The position numbers were made by a program, and so were the translations under genes. Under the pieces are notes generated by a model. It ran no database searches. It had not been told where the DNA came from and saw nothing but the letters and a program-made list of their open reading frames with translations. DNA of 64,000 nucleotides from Corylus avellana (lineage: Eukaryota > Streptophyta > Magnoliopsida > Fagales > Betulaceae), in contig NC_081545.1 of assembly GCF_901000735.1 (NCBI RefSeq), positions 26,503,513 to 26,567,512 of the forward strand, in the 5' to 3' direction. Below are positions 13,101-22,839 of the stretch, piece after piece; positions within the stretch are counted from its first letter, which is position 1, and every line of letters begins with the position of its first letter.

Positions 13101-15466
13101 GCCTTATCTAGTTTTGGAGAATAAACTAAAACTTGCATCTCATAATACTTAAGTTGTTTAGTAGGGTGGGTAGGGGAATCTGTAACTCTGGTTCGGCTTT
13201 ATCTAGTCTCACAGAAAAACTAAAACTTGTTCTCTCATAATGCTTTTTGATTTGGTGACTACTTTAGACACTACGCCTTCTTTTCCTTTCAGGATTTTTT
13301 GAACTAATTTTTAGATCATTTAGTGTGAACTTTTGTCTACATTTGTATACTTAAGTTGTACCTTTCTTTCTTATAATTAATCTTATTAAAAATAAAATTG
13401 AAATTGTGTTATTTTTGATACAGAATCCATGGCTTGAAATCTGGGAAGTTGTTGAAAGAATTCCGTGGCCATTCTTCTTACGTGAATGATGCTATCTTTA
13501 CAGCTGATGGAAGTCGTGTTATTACTGCATCTAGTGATTGCACAGTAAAGGTAAGTTATTTGGCTTACATATTAATAGCTCAAGATATCCACTAGGTAAG
13601 GCTTTTCTGTTCTCGTAAGTGCATAAAATAAACATGGTTATGTTGTATAGGTCTGGGATGTGAAGACTACGGACTGTCTGCAAACATTTAAGCCACCACC
13701 TCCTTTACGGGTACCAAAATATGTCTTTCTCATGTGTTATAACAATTTTATGATATTGTCTGTTTTAAAAGTTCATTTTCCTTTAGTGTTCTTGTAACTA
13801 ACTGCTGGTTTATTCTTCTCTATTAGGGAGGTGATGCTTCTGTGAATTCTGTTCATCTTTTCCCCAAAAGTACTGATCATATTATTGTTTGTAATAAGAC
13901 ATCATCGATCTACATTATGACACTTCAAGGACAGGTACTTATTCTTAATGAAAAATGTAGCGTAAATTTGTTTCCATTGCTTTCTGGTTCTAGAAATTAC
14001 GAGTCTTCGTAACTATGCCTATCAGTTATCACATTGTATGTGGACCAGCATGGTAAAGATTGTAAATAACTCGGATGTGTAAAAGAAATACGAGTTGTTG
14101 CATAATTTCCTGGCTTGGAATCGACTTATAGCTGAAGCTTTCTCAGTCATTATGAATCATTTGTATTCTAGTGACAATCTCGAGTCCCAAAGTGCAAAAT
14201 ATCAAAGTGATATACCTTACAAGTATGACATACTGCATCTGTGCTGTAAATGTGCTTTGTCCTTAGATTTTCTTTATGCCACCCAAAAGGTTAAAATGAA
14301 ACTTTTCTCATGGACTTATTAGAGGGTACAACCATTTTCACATATTAACTCCCACATTATTTATCACTTGAAGGGAAAAACTCTTAGATTTTTTTTTTTT
14401 CATTGGTTAGCGTCGAATAAGGTAAGTTGAGGAAGATAGTGTTGATATATGGATTGCAGTGCAGATATGGGTTGCTTAAATGACAGATATATGGATTGTT
14501 TTTTTCTCCTGTTTATGTTCAGTACCAAGTCAAAAAAACTGTAAGAGATCCAAGACGTACTATAGAATGCAAACTCAAATTTTCTATGGAACAGGAAATT
14601 TTGATCAAGTTAATTAATCAATACCTAAAAAGGATATTATTGTGTGCAATTTAAATATTACAAGCCCATTTTTATTAATTCAAATTAAGGCAAACATCCA
14701 CAGAACCCATTCTCCACCAGGTTCTTACAAACTGGGAAGTATCTGTTCCCCACCGAATTCCATAAAGTGGAAAATGACCATTTGTGGAAGAAATAAAGAA
14801 ACTAGGTGTGGTAGGAACTAGGAAGTGTGCACATGGCATGTGGCAATGCATCTAGTTGATTATGATTCTTCTGCATGATTTTGGTGTAGGTTGTGAAGAG
14901 CTTCTCATCTGGTAAAAGAGAAGGTGGAGACTTTGTTGCAGCCTGTTTGTCACCAAAAGGGGAATGGATTTACTGTATTGGTGAAGACAGGTAAACTTTC
15001 TACACTCTCTTTTGCCATGGACTCATTTAGAAGTTTGATCTTATTTACCATGTGTAATATGAGAGTATCTGTAGAAGTTCAAGTTGAAACATATGTTTTA
15101 TAGTATATCTATGATGCTAATTATGCTTGTTCTTATTTGCTTATGAATTTATTTATTATCAGCCACGTAAATCTGTGAATTGTATGCAGGAATATGTACT
15201 GCTTCAGCTATCAATCTGGTAAACTAGAGCACCTAATGAAGGTATGCTTCTGCTAGGGCATTAGGTTGCTCTTCATTGGGTGCATAAATCATAAATGCCT
15301 TTGGGGTTCTATATTCATCCATTTGTATATGAATATGTATTTTCGTTATCTGTGGGGGCACTTGCAGGTCCATGAAAAAGATGTAATTGGCGTCACTCAT
15401 CACCCACACAGGAATCTTGTGGCAACGTATGGTGAAGACTGCACTATGAAATTATGGAAGCCTTGA
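1..15466 (+). CDS. SMU1: SMU1-like WD40 repeat splicing factor (5' partial, one exon missing)
   Basis: Matches plant SMU1 (suppressor of mec-8 and unc-52 homolog), a nuclear WD40 protein that works with RED in the spliceosomal B complex. The window starts inside the gene, at roughly residue 90; the LisH/CTLH N-terminus lies upstream. Exons joined by GT-AG and reading frame: 1-123 ([12 protein letters not shown]), 2037-2085, 2953-3036, 5853-5956, 8008-8103, 10452-10579, 13424-13550, 13651-13710, 13827-13934, 14890-14990, 15190-15241 and 15368-15466 (ends CTMKLWKP, stop TGA). WD repeat motifs visible include [25 protein letters not shown] and [10 protein letters not shown]. The exon expected between HTIK (ends 5956) and ETFMMHDD (starts 8008), about 47 residues of the first WD repeat, is not in the readable sequence; the gap at 7240-7339 probably hides it. 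All visible junctions keep frame, so the gene looks functional. Introns carry several retroelements. Confidence 0.95.
565..646 (+). mobile_element. Very short tRNA-derived retroposon (mini-SINE) in SMU1 intron
   Basis: An 82-bp insert with an exact 12-bp target duplication (ggttcatacatg at 553-564 and 647-658) and an A-run at its 3' end (634-645). The body resembles a tRNA: an A-box-like tagcttaattgg near 578 and a B-box-like gtttcaaac near 624. No tRNA-unrelated SINE body is present, so this is either a truncated SINE or a retroposed tRNA-like transcript. Confidence 0.72.
659..2036. other. Rest of SMU1 intron after the mini-SINE
   Basis: AT-rich intron sequence with poly-T and poly-A runs and no supported coding or RNA gene. 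A 70-codon open frame at 1671-1883 has no recognisable motif and overlaps ordinary intron sequence, so it is not called. Confidence 0.6.
2144..2388 (+). mobile_element. tRNA-derived SINE with target site duplication
   Basis: A moderately GC-rich insert of about 240 bp sits in the SMU1 intron right after the 2037-2085 exon. It is flanked by a 14-bp near-exact duplication (atttccaggatcaa at 2130-2143, atttcctggatcaa at 2389-2402) and ends in an A-run (2368-2382). A B-box-like gttcgagactt lies at 2197-2207, about 50 bp into the element, with an A-box-like segment upstream near 2164. This is the expected layout of a Pol III SINE. Confidence 0.75.
2403..2952. other. SMU1 intron, no further feature seen
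   Basis: AT-rich intron sequence between the SINE and the exon at 2953. Open frames here have no recognisable protein content. Confidence 0.6.
3358..4745 (+). mobile_element. Degenerate LINE fragment in SMU1 intron
   Basis: The 5' part reads like the ORF1 region of plant L1-type LINEs ([10 protein letters not shown] near 3363, then an open stretch to 3655). Near 4300 there is a reverse-transcriptase zinc-binding (zf-RVT) segment with [18 protein letters not shown], followed by WKMIPHCLM and [10 protein letters not shown] interrupted by stops. The 3' end has the family tail, a variant of cttgtatactccatgtatgc, then a T-rich end. The endonuclease and most of the RT domain are missing, so this is an internally deleted, dead copy. 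Confidence 0.75.
4746..5160 (-). mobile_element. 5'-truncated LINE 3' end, antisense to SMU1
   Basis: Reverse-strand reading at 4829-5107 gives [38 protein letters not shown] and [17 protein letters not shown], the conserved C-terminal end of plant LINE ORF2. It is followed on that strand by the same 3' tail type as the copy ending at 4745, including the 'gtacactaaggttgcgcccc'-like block. The two LINE 3' ends meet head to head at a shared T-run near 4743-4755. Confidence 0.75.
5161..5852. other. SMU1 intron with a ggtggc-rich block
   Basis: AT-rich flanks enclose a GC-richer block at 5465-5600 with repeated gtggc/gccac words (gtggccatgtcgccac, ggggtggctacacgatcaccc). It resembles the hairpin arrays near 46900, 55700 and 56400, suggesting a relic of the same kind of TIR element. 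No terminal repeats could be fixed. Confidence 0.4.
6330..6610. mobile_element. Possible LTR fragment in SMU1 intron
   Basis: A block beginning near a tgcacaataattgatg segment contains ttaacgtggttcggc, a phrase common in plant Copia-type LTRs, then a telomere-like ccctaaaccct string and a palindromic ccgtaccgtacggg. Neither a second LTR nor a target duplication was found, so the call is tentative. Confidence 0.35.
7240..7339. other. Assembly gap (100 N)
   Basis: A run of exactly 100 N, the usual placeholder for unknown length. It falls in the SMU1 intron interval where the missing WD-repeat exon is expected. Confidence 0.95.
8290..8596 (+). mobile_element. LINE zf-RVT fragment in SMU1 intron
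   Basis: Forward translation reads [20 protein letters not shown], then [20 protein letters not shown] and [20 protein letters not shown], which is the zinc-binding region downstream of the reverse transcriptase in plant LINEs. It ends abruptly at 8596 where inverted RT sequence starts, so it is either a separate older fragment or a displaced part of the copy that follows. Confidence 0.7.
8597..10285 (+). mobile_element. LINE with inverted 5' segment in SMU1 intron
   Basis: On the reverse strand 8620-8850 encodes the RT N-terminal motif [19 protein letters not shown] and, after a stop, [12 protein letters not shown]. From about 8862 the forward strand carries the later RT region (GDPLSP, then [12 protein letters not shown] where FADDTLIF is usual), [16 protein letters not shown] near 9270, an ORF2 C-terminal part with [18 protein letters not shown] near 9990, a (CT)n run at 10160-10181, and a LINE tail ending near 10285 (cttgtatgcttcctatgtac). 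Frameshifts and stops are frequent and the catalytic YxDD-type motif is altered, so the copy is dead. A 5' inversion of this kind is the known outcome of twin priming. Confidence 0.8.
10800..12745 (+). mobile_element. LINE remnants (RT fragment, then ORF1 C-terminal part) in SMU1 intron
   Basis: Around 10935-11040 forward frames read [20 protein letters not shown] then [11 protein letters not shown], a degenerate RT thumb segment (compare SGWKRLYLSKGGR). Another open stretch at 11893-12354 ([24 protein letters not shown]) continues past a TAG as [17 protein letters not shown] and [15 protein letters not shown], a sequence type that sits just upstream of the endonuclease domain in plant LINE ORFs. 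The 3' end near 12660-12745 has a LINE-like tail (gttgtatattgtcagtatac, then cttttaataaaatttg). An 18-A run lies at 11785-11803. Probably more than one insertion is merged here. Confidence 0.65.
12895..13015 (+). mobile_element. LINE 3' tail fragment
   Basis: Contains the LINE terminal block tatacttcctgtgtactagg, gcgccccttagcgctttt and an A-rich simple tail. Only the last ~120 bp of an element is present, so it is a severely 5'-truncated copy. Confidence 0.6.
13935..14889. other. SMU1 intron, nothing else seen
   Basis: AT-rich intron between two confident SMU1 exons. A 75-codon open frame at 14095-14322 shows no recognisable domain and is treated as chance. Confidence 0.6.
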
Positions 15467-16231
15467 ATCTCTCCCTATCTTGGTTTTACTAGTGTACTCT
15501 AATTGTAAATTAACTTTGATTTCCTCCTGTCTGATATATACATACATATGTATATTAATTTTTTGCGATTTTCCATTTGATGCTGACTGCAAAAGACCAA
15601 GAGTCATCTGTATTTGGCAACTGTAACTGCGGGAAAGCTTAGATATTGACAGAGTAGTTTAGTGGGTGATCCTTTAGACACAAGAATCAAATAAATTCCT
15701 TTACTTATGGCGATCGTGTCAAATTATACTATCACTATTGTTAAGAGTAGTCTAATTATATATATAAAAAAAATCAACACTAGATAAACAAATGAAGGTC
15801 AACACAAAAAGGATGAGGAATTACTGAATATTAAACCTAATATTAAGCTGCTAGTCTCACTTTTTGTTCAGTTTGGGTGCATTAAAATTTTCAATTTATT
15901 AGCATAATCTGATTTATGATCTTATTCCATAGGATATTGTGATTTTTATTAGAAACCGTATGGATAAATATGTAATAATTATCAAGTACCTCAATAAAGG
16001 AACCCTATGGTATGCAACAGTTACCCATAAATGCTGACCGTCGAATTTATGACCTCCATATGCTCCCATTTTCAATTTTTCAAACCCATCGGAATAGCGA
16101 CAAAGGCATAAACTATTTTGGGTAGGGGCAAGGGCTAACAAATTTTGTTGCTAGGGGTGAGTAGGCTGAATTTTTCTTTTTTCCTTGGGAATTGGGGGGC
16201 GGGTGCATGGCCTATACCGATCCCCCTTCCG
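15467..16231. other. Downstream flank of SMU1, no gene seen
   Basis: Contains the probable SMU1 3' UTR (AT-rich, tatatacatacatatg near 15535) and then AT-rich intergenic sequence up to the gap. No protein or RNA gene could be supported. Confidence 0.6.
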
Positions 16232-16331
16232 NNNNNNNNNNNNNNNNNNNNNNNNNNNNNNNNNNNNNNNNNNNNNNNNNNNNNNNNNNNNNNNNNNNNN
16301 NNNNNNNNNNNNNNNNNNNNNNNNNNNNNNN
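16232..16331. other. Assembly gap (100 N)
   Basis: Exactly 100 N. The contig that begins at 16332 starts inside a LINE RNase H remnant that also occurs, inverted, at 27948-28079. Confidence 0.95.
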
Positions 16332-16463
16332 GACGCCAATAATGCTGCGCATACGCTAGCAAAATTGGCTACCACCCATGTCACTATGTCTACTTGGTTG
16401 GAGGATGTCCCATCAAGTATAGGTGATATTGTACAGAGGGAGCATTCCTTCTTGCTTGTGTGA
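16332..16463 (+). mobile_element. LINE RNase H domain C-terminal remnant
   Basis: Reads DANNAAHTLAKLATTHVTMS then TWLEDVPSSIGDIVQREHSF to a TGA, the C-terminal end of the RNase H domain (RVT_3 type) that plant LINEs carry after the RT. The 5' part is cut by the gap. It is the inverted counterpart of 27948-28079 with only a few substitutions. Confidence 0.75.
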
Positions 16464-17549
16464 TCTTTTAACGGATCGTTTGAGATAATGAACATTCATA
16501 ATATTCCTTATATATATATATATATATATAAATGGAATCGAGGTGAATGATAGAAACATGGTTTGAACTTAAGACATTTGTCTATATTATAATATTAAAT
16601 CATTATTTTTCTCAAAAGCTTAAGCTGATAAAAATTAGGTAAATTAAATCATTTAATCAAATACTTTAATAGTCTCCATCACTTGTGGATTCAAACTCCC
16701 TTTAAATAGATATGGCTCAACATGTAAAATATTTAATTGAAATGAGAGGATTTGAACTTAATATTTTTACTCTGATATCATGTTAAATCAACACTTATCT
16801 CAAATGCTTAAACTGATAAATCCAAGTGAATTTAACCGTGATGACCTTGTTGTCTATAAATTTCAGTTATATATAGATATTGATTTCGTGCCTAGATAAT
16901 GATAATTGGGCTTGTTTACTATATACTTTTTATGTCAAATCGCAACTAAAAAAACAAAAAACACGTGATTCTAAAAGCATTACTAAACGAGTAAAAAAAT
17001 TCTTGAATGTACATCCCAAACATTTTGTGTTCAACGTACATCCTGGCATTAAGTGAGTTATATATTAGACAATATATGTGGGCCTAATTAATAATATATG
17101 TGGAATTTGAGTTGATTAAATCAGTACGTAACAGTAATTAACAACTTTTTCCACGTATTAATTCCCTAAATTGACTAGCTAGGTTCATCTAATAATTAAC
17201 CAAAACAAAATGATTATGATGTGGCTAAAGTACAGCAAATAATACTGTAAAATCCAAATCAAAGTAGCTGGAATTTCATAGCAGTAATTAAGCCCACACA
17301 TACACTGTTCTTTGATTTGTTTTAAACGTACATATATATAGTTCTACTACACACAGCGCTCAAATGGACCGACGAAAATGGGAAACTATATAGACGCATT
17401 TATGATTAAGAATTGCATACATGATCTAGTAGTAGTTGCAATCTTTTCAAACGCACGCTAATTAATCTCAATAGCTAGATTTGCAAGCTGCTCTATATTC
17501 ATCGGAGAAATAAAGCTCTGGTCTCCACTAAATGCCTTCCTCGCCATTA
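16332..17549 (-). repeat. Arm 1 of inverted duplication (partner 26835-28079)
   Basis: This 1218-bp stretch, covering the LINE RNase H end, intergenic DNA and the last ~90 bp of GDSL lipase 1, matches the reverse complement of 26835-28079 throughout, with small indels and substitutions. Both arms end exactly at N gaps (16331/16332 and 26834/26835), the pattern of two overlapping contig ends placed in opposite orientation. Confidence 0.9.
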
Positions 17550-20226
17550 TAATGTTCACTTTTTCTGTCGGGTGGAAAGCGTCCCAGAAAATATACTCGT
17601 CTCGGTTCGAGCATGGCGTCTGGAACGGAAGACACGTTATCTGCCCTCTGTTTCTCCCGATCCCACAGCATCCTCGGTTCACAACAGTAAATCCTACGAC
17701 AAAAACAAAAAAAAAAATCATATTTGATAATCATGCATGGTGGGTTAATTAGAACAAAATGAAGATATAATTAATATATACCGTAAGATCTAGCGTTGGT
17801 GGCGATGTCGGAAAACATATGGGCAACGTCAACGTAAGTGAATGTGGAAGCAGGAAGATTGGCGCTGAGGTTGCTTATCATTGTCTTCACATTTGCGTTG
17901 AAAGGTTGAACGAGAAGGTTGACTTCTTCTGAGCAACTTCCTGTTGGGCTTTGGGCCAAGATGCTAGGAATGCAGCCCATTTGCCCAACCCCCGAAATGA
18001 CAAATTTCCGAGCTCCAAGACTGTAAAGTCTCTGCATATTTCCAATTATCAGTCGAGATTCTATTGGGCCTTCACGGCCCAATTAAGTTTGGGATAATGA
18101 AGTGGAAAATCTTACGGTGAGTTGCAGGGTGTAGCGTTGGACCAAGAGGGCAGCAAATTGCTGACCGTTGTATTGATTCCGGGTCGGGTAATTGGGCATG
18201 AGGTAATTGTTTAGGTAGTCATTGCTACCCATCCCAACGAAAAATATGCACCGTCGGATCGCCCGGGCCACATCATCAGCGCCAAGAGTGTTCGTTAGCT
18301 GATCCAGTGTGCTCTGGAAGTTTCTGATCTGCTGATCGAACGGTATGCGACCCACCTGATCATGAAAAAACGCACGCAGGGTCATTTTTGTCACTTCAAT
18401 TTACGATTCATTTTTCATTTTTGCATGTTGGTATTTCTTATTTATGAGGACAAAAGGGTCATTAATTAAATGACTGTCATGCACAGAATATTGCTTGGTT
18501 TTTCAATTTAGATCCCTTAAAATTCTGAGGGGAATTTCAGTTTCTGAAATTTTAGATCTAAGCCATTCATTTTTATATAAGAGTCATTATCTTGCCACGT
18601 GTCCCACTATTAATAAAATAATAATAAAATAATGATGATTATTAATATCATTAAAATTTATTATTATTTTATTAGTAGTGAGATACAGGATAATGACTTT
18701 TAGATGAAAATTGATGGCCTGAATTCGAAATTTTAAAAATTAGCATTCCCCTAAGAATTCCAGGGGATCCAGATCCGGTTTTCCAACAGTGAAATGCATT
18801 TAATTTACCATATTGTAGGTTAAAACAAATCGTGTTTTCTAAAAATGAAGGTTTAAAAACATATATATATGGTGGTGCATGCACTAGTGGAGATGGAAAA
18901 AGATGGTGGCATACAAAGTTTCTGCCGGTGATATCGAGGATTCCGGCGGCCGCGGAGGCATAGTTGACTCCGTGAAGCAGTTGTTCACCTGAAGCTTCAG
19001 AGTATGCAGGAAGCAAAGGAAGTCCAAGTAATTCAGCTGTAGATATGAACCATATATACACCAATTAATATAGGTTATCAATATATATATATACTAGGAA
19101 ATCAAAGGAACAAAAATGTACGTAGATGTAGTGATGAAATAAAAGAAAATATAGTTAATTCCTAGCAATCACATAGAAGATCTAGCATGTTCATATTAAT
19201 ATTCTTTGTTATTTGAGAAATAGAGGTTTTGTCCGTAAAAAAAAAAAAAAAAAAAACCGCAATTTTTAAGCTTTTTTTTTAAGAGTAAAAAAGTATTTTA
19301 AAATTTTTTTACCATCCCACATTTTTTACCTAATTTTTTTTAAATATTAAAAACGCGTTTTAATTAAGGAAAGTGTTAAGGTCACAACATAAATCCAACT
19401 TATGGCCAACTTTTCTCCTACGTGTCATTTAAAAAAAAAAATTTTGATTGAGAAGATTTTGGGATTCTGAAAATTTAAGAAAAAAGACAATTTGTTTGGT
19501 TTAAAATTCAAATTTTTTTTACACGTAGGAGAGAAATTGGCCATGAGTTGGGTTTGTGTTGTGTTCATATCAAACCTCTTTAATTAATTAGCTCCTAAAC
19601 TAAGGTTCTACTGAGAGAGAGAGAGAGAGAGAGAGAGATCCAACTCTTTTTTTTTTTTTTTTTTTTTTAAATACAGAAAACTATGAAGGACAAAAATTGA
19701 ATATAACAAAAAATGTAAAGCATTGAGATCATAGCTCTCTCTCTCTCTCTCTGATCTCTCTATCTGAGGTTCTGCATGTGCTAGCTCTAATGCTACTCCA
19801 TGTTAACAAAAATACGTACCCATTATACCAATTTGATTACTCTAAACTTGGGTTTATATATTCCAAGACCTTGAAGTCGACCCAGAAAAAAATAAAGATA
19901 AAAAGAAAAAGAAAGAAGCAAAAATAGTGATGATGAGTAAACAAACCAATTTCATCAACCATGGTGTAGCCGTTGGAGAAACGGCCGGTAGGGCCAGCGT
20001 TGAAGTCAATGCCGTAAGGGAAATAGTTGGCCTTGGCAAAGGAAGGAAGGTCGTTGTTATTGCCATTGTCAATCAGAGAGTCTCCGAACACGAACATGGC
20101 GGGCACCATCTCTCTTGCCGGACTCCCACCGCCGCCACCACCACCTTGCTCTTGCCCTGAACCAAAACTCACCACCATCAAAAACACAACCAACAACGTC
20201 GTTAACCTACAAAAACAACCCATCAT
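17458..20226 (-). CDS. GDSL esterase/lipase 1 (five exons)
   Basis: Secreted GDSL-type serine esterase/lipase of the plant family; the natural substrate cannot be read from sequence. Exons on the minus strand: 19947-20226, 18915-19036, 18116-18355, 17782-18031, 17458-17693; phases join cleanly to a 375-residue protein, normal for the family. A signal peptide (residues 1-24, [14 protein letters not shown]) is followed by a seven-glycine run. Block I is [14 protein letters not shown] with nucleophile Ser50, block III is [11 protein letters not shown] with Asn179, and block V is WDAFHPTE with Asp335 and His338, so the catalytic set is complete. Two adjacent ATGs start the frame; the upstream one is used. 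A palindromic MITE lies in intron 2 and another in intron 1. The terminal ~90 bp of the last exon recur inverted at 26835. Intact and probably functional. Confidence 0.93.
18492..18784. repeat. Foldback MITE in GDSL lipase 1 intron 2
   Basis: The two halves are inverted copies of each other over about 140 bp each: left begins ggtttttcaatttagatccc, and the reverse complement of the right end begins ggaaaaccggatctggatcc. Both arms share gtcattatc and the AT-rich core with taataaaataataat. No ORF is present. The target duplication could not be fixed. Confidence 0.65.
19371..19580. repeat. MITE with ~50-bp terminal inverted repeats in GDSL 1 intron 1
   Basis: The left end reads gtcacaacataaatccaact ... 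tctcctacgtgt, and the reverse complement of the right end reads gaacacaacacaaacccaac ... ctctcctacgtgt. Both arms include (a/c)ttatggccaa-like words. About 210 bp, AT-rich inside, no ORF: a non-autonomous DNA element. Confidence 0.6.
19611..19755. repeat. GA/CT microsatellites with poly-T run
   Basis: A (GA)n run at about 19614-19637, a long T run ending near 19668 and a (CT)n run near 19736-19752, all in intron 1 of GDSL lipase 1. Simple sequence only. Confidence 0.8.
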
Positions 20227-20766
20227 CAGTGGATGTTTTTCTTTCTGTGTACGTCTTTGTGTTTTTTGAGAGCTGAGAAAGAGTTTTTCTTGTAAACCTC
20301 TGTGAAAGGCTGTGGGGGGGTTTAATAACCCTGTGTAAGGGCGGTAGTTGACAAGTAATAAATGAATTCATCTGTTCTCTCCATTGCACTAATTACATAC
20401 GTGCAGGGATCTCCACTTTCTTTACTTCTTCTTCGTCTTTTCTTTTGCCTTATACTCCTTTTCACTCTTTTTTTTTAAAAAAAAATTCAAGAAGTCCTTG
20501 AGATAATGAGTTATTACAAGAGTCCATAGATATTAAATATTTGATACCTTTTCTTCTTATTTGGTACCCAATATTTTAAATTCCTTTCAGGCACTTTTGC
20601 CTCTTCTAATTACTACAAGGCCATGCAATAGGGCAATTAAATGTCTTTCTCACCTTTTGCTACCATAATAATAAACATTAATTGTAGCTTAAGACCAACC
20701 AAATTTTTTATTAATTACCAACTCAAATTGCTATGATATACCAATTGTTTTTTTTTTTTTTTTTTT
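20227..20766. other. Upstream region of GDSL lipase 1
   Basis: Probable 5' UTR and promoter of the minus-strand GDSL gene, AT-rich. It ends in a T-run (20749-20766) directly before a gap. No TATA box can be assigned with confidence. Confidence 0.5.
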
Positions 20767-20866
20767 NNNNNNNNNNNNNNNNNNNNNNNNNNNNNNNNNN
20801 NNNNNNNNNNNNNNNNNNNNNNNNNNNNNNNNNNNNNNNNNNNNNNNNNNNNNNNNNNNNNNNNNN
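20767..20866. other. Assembly gap (100 N)
   Basis: Exactly 100 N between a poly-T run and the start of a duplicated contig piece. Confidence 0.95.
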
Positions 20867-21807
20867 TGGCTTTTAAAATTAGCATTCAATCAAAATCTAG
20901 TAATGATTGATCATTATAAGCTCAATGGTAATTTTAAAAGGCACATCATTCTTAGAGTGACACAAGATTGATACAAACACATTAAAAACCACTTCACTAG
21001 TGTATATATATCCCTCTTGCCTCCAGTCACTTTGTGTATATGCTTAAGAATAGAAATTTTTTTGAATTAACGCATGCAACACCTATAAGGCCGACTACGG
21101 GTTGATGGGTAGTTGATGTACTATGTTTTAAATTTTTTAATTTTGTCTCCCTATAGTTTTGCAGAGAAGTAACTTTTGAAACCATAATTAGCCTACATTA
21201 AATTTCATCACTTAATGCAATCCATATATATAAGGAAACAATTGAAATAAAATCTCAGAATAATGAAAAGCAGGTTGAGTCTATCAAACACATGCATTAA
21301 AAACCACTTCACTCACTAAGAATTATGAGAGTTCACACCACGCAATTCAAGGCCACTCTAAAGAAAGATTCTCTTATATATATATATATGACTGGGTGAA
21401 GGAATGGATTACAAGCCCATGGTTTTCAGTTAAAGAAGGATTCGCATTAGCCACCACTTATGTAGTCGCTAATAGGAGAGTTTATGCCTTATGGGCTATA
21501 GAATATAGTACTAGCGACAATTTTTGCTCATTTGTAGTTATTTTTAGTGATGAAACTCAGGTAGTATTTAGAATAACAAAACTCGTCGCAAAATATTGAT
21601 ATCGAAGACGGCAATTTTTGTTGTAGTTAATGTTCTCGATCTTTGCGACGGAGTATCAACAGCTATTGTTGCAAATACTATTTTATAGCCCATAATTTAC
21701 TTTGTCATCTTAATTTTCTTTAACGTCTCAATCATTATGATTCTAAGAGCCGTAAATCTATGAATAGCAGATCTGACCCTTAAGTGATAGTAGTCATGAT
21801 AATTATA

Positions 21808-21950
21808 AGAATAATATTATATACTACACTAATATTTCACGGTTATCTTGCTAAAATAACCTTTTTACAATGGTTGATCCGATGACAAATTGACGGTGTT
21901 ATATATGTCAGCAAATAGAGAGATATTAGTGTAGTGTAAATAGCATTACT
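21808..21950. repeat. Short MITE ending in tagcattact
   Basis: The left side carries atactacactaatatttcac and the right side, reverse-complemented, carries tacactacactaatatctc, with the terminal word gagtaatgcta. About 140 bp. The same element is present in copy 2 at about 36790-36932. Similar agtaatgcta/tagcattact ends recur elsewhere in the window. Confidence 0.55.
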
Positions 21951-22411
21951 CAAGCTTTAATGTTATATATATATATATATATGCTCGACATATAATTGGA
22001 GGGCATTAAAGGATGTCAAATGCTTACAACTTTTTCTCCATTCATATAAAAGTCCCTAAAGACTTTTTATGCTTGAACCGATTTATGATAGCCTTGCTTG
22101 AATTAATATTGAAATGGAATAGTGATTATGTTGCTTTCATGAATAACCAAAGACCAAATCCATATATATTGTGCTAGCTCTTTTCATATTCATGAGCTAA
22201 CTAATGAGTCAAATAAATCACTTGCATGAAAATAGCATATGCATTTTATTACAACAATAACATTCAACCGTACCCAGTTAAACAAGATCATGATGGACCC
22301 ATTTAGCTAGGCATGGGGTTGGGGACAACAATATTGTAATATTAATATTAATAAGTAATATTTGACCACCAAATTAATTAAAGAGGCCAATTAGTTTATA
22401 ATAGTGGTGTT

Positions 22412-22597
22412 TTATTCCTGGCAAACGACGAGGCATTTGCAAAGGCGAGTATTAGGCTTTGAAGCAGCTTGGCATGTGCAATGCTGGGCCATTGACCTCG
22501 CTCCTTTCTGATTCAAGAATTCAAGGGCGCACTCAAATCCGCCACGGGCTCCGCACTTGCCCGGCGCAGTCAACTGTGCAGGGCAAAATTTGATTTT

Positions 22598-22639
<42 letters not shown>

Positions 22640-22839
22640 GTAATTAGTTTTGCAAATCATTGAAATGGGTTTATCCTTTTAATTAGAAGTAATAAAAATA
22701 TAAATAATAAATAAATAGAGAAACAGAAACTGGACAAAGATATAAAGATATATATATAGCTTTAAGTACCTTGTCCTTGGGAAAAGGCGAGCAGGCTTGA
22801 CAGAAGAACAAGTACCACGAGAAACACTGCCTTCTTCAT
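22412..22839 (-). CDS. Defensin-like cysteine-rich secreted peptide, copy 1 (SLR1-BP type)
   Basis: Two exons on the minus strand: 22770-22839 (signal peptide) and 22412-22599 (mature peptide), joined at G|GG to give 85 residues. Residues 1-20 (MKKAVFLVVLVLLSSLLAFS) are a secretion signal. The mature part has eight cysteines (29, 39, 47, 64, 66, 77, 79, 83) with the CxC...CxCxxxC ending seen in plant defensin-like proteins of the SLR1-binding pollen coat type; the family includes small secreted signalling or defence peptides, and the role here is unknown. The intron's 3' end is a (TA)n run directly against the AG acceptor, so an unspliced reading would add an artificial poly-(Ile-Tyr) stretch. 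The copy at 37377 differs at two residues (Ala18Thr and Ala31Gly). Confidence 0.85.
22601..22634. repeat. (TA)n microsatellite abutting the 3' splice site
   Basis: An uninterrupted TA run of about 34 bp forms the end of the defensin-like gene's only intron on the minus strand. The corresponding run in copy 2 (37566-37605) is longer. Confidence 0.9.

Noticed and set aside
22600..22660. Poly-(Ile-Tyr) N-terminus of an unspliced defensin-like open frame
   Set aside because: It is translation of the intronic TA microsatellite; splicing to the signal-peptide exon gives a proper secreted peptide.
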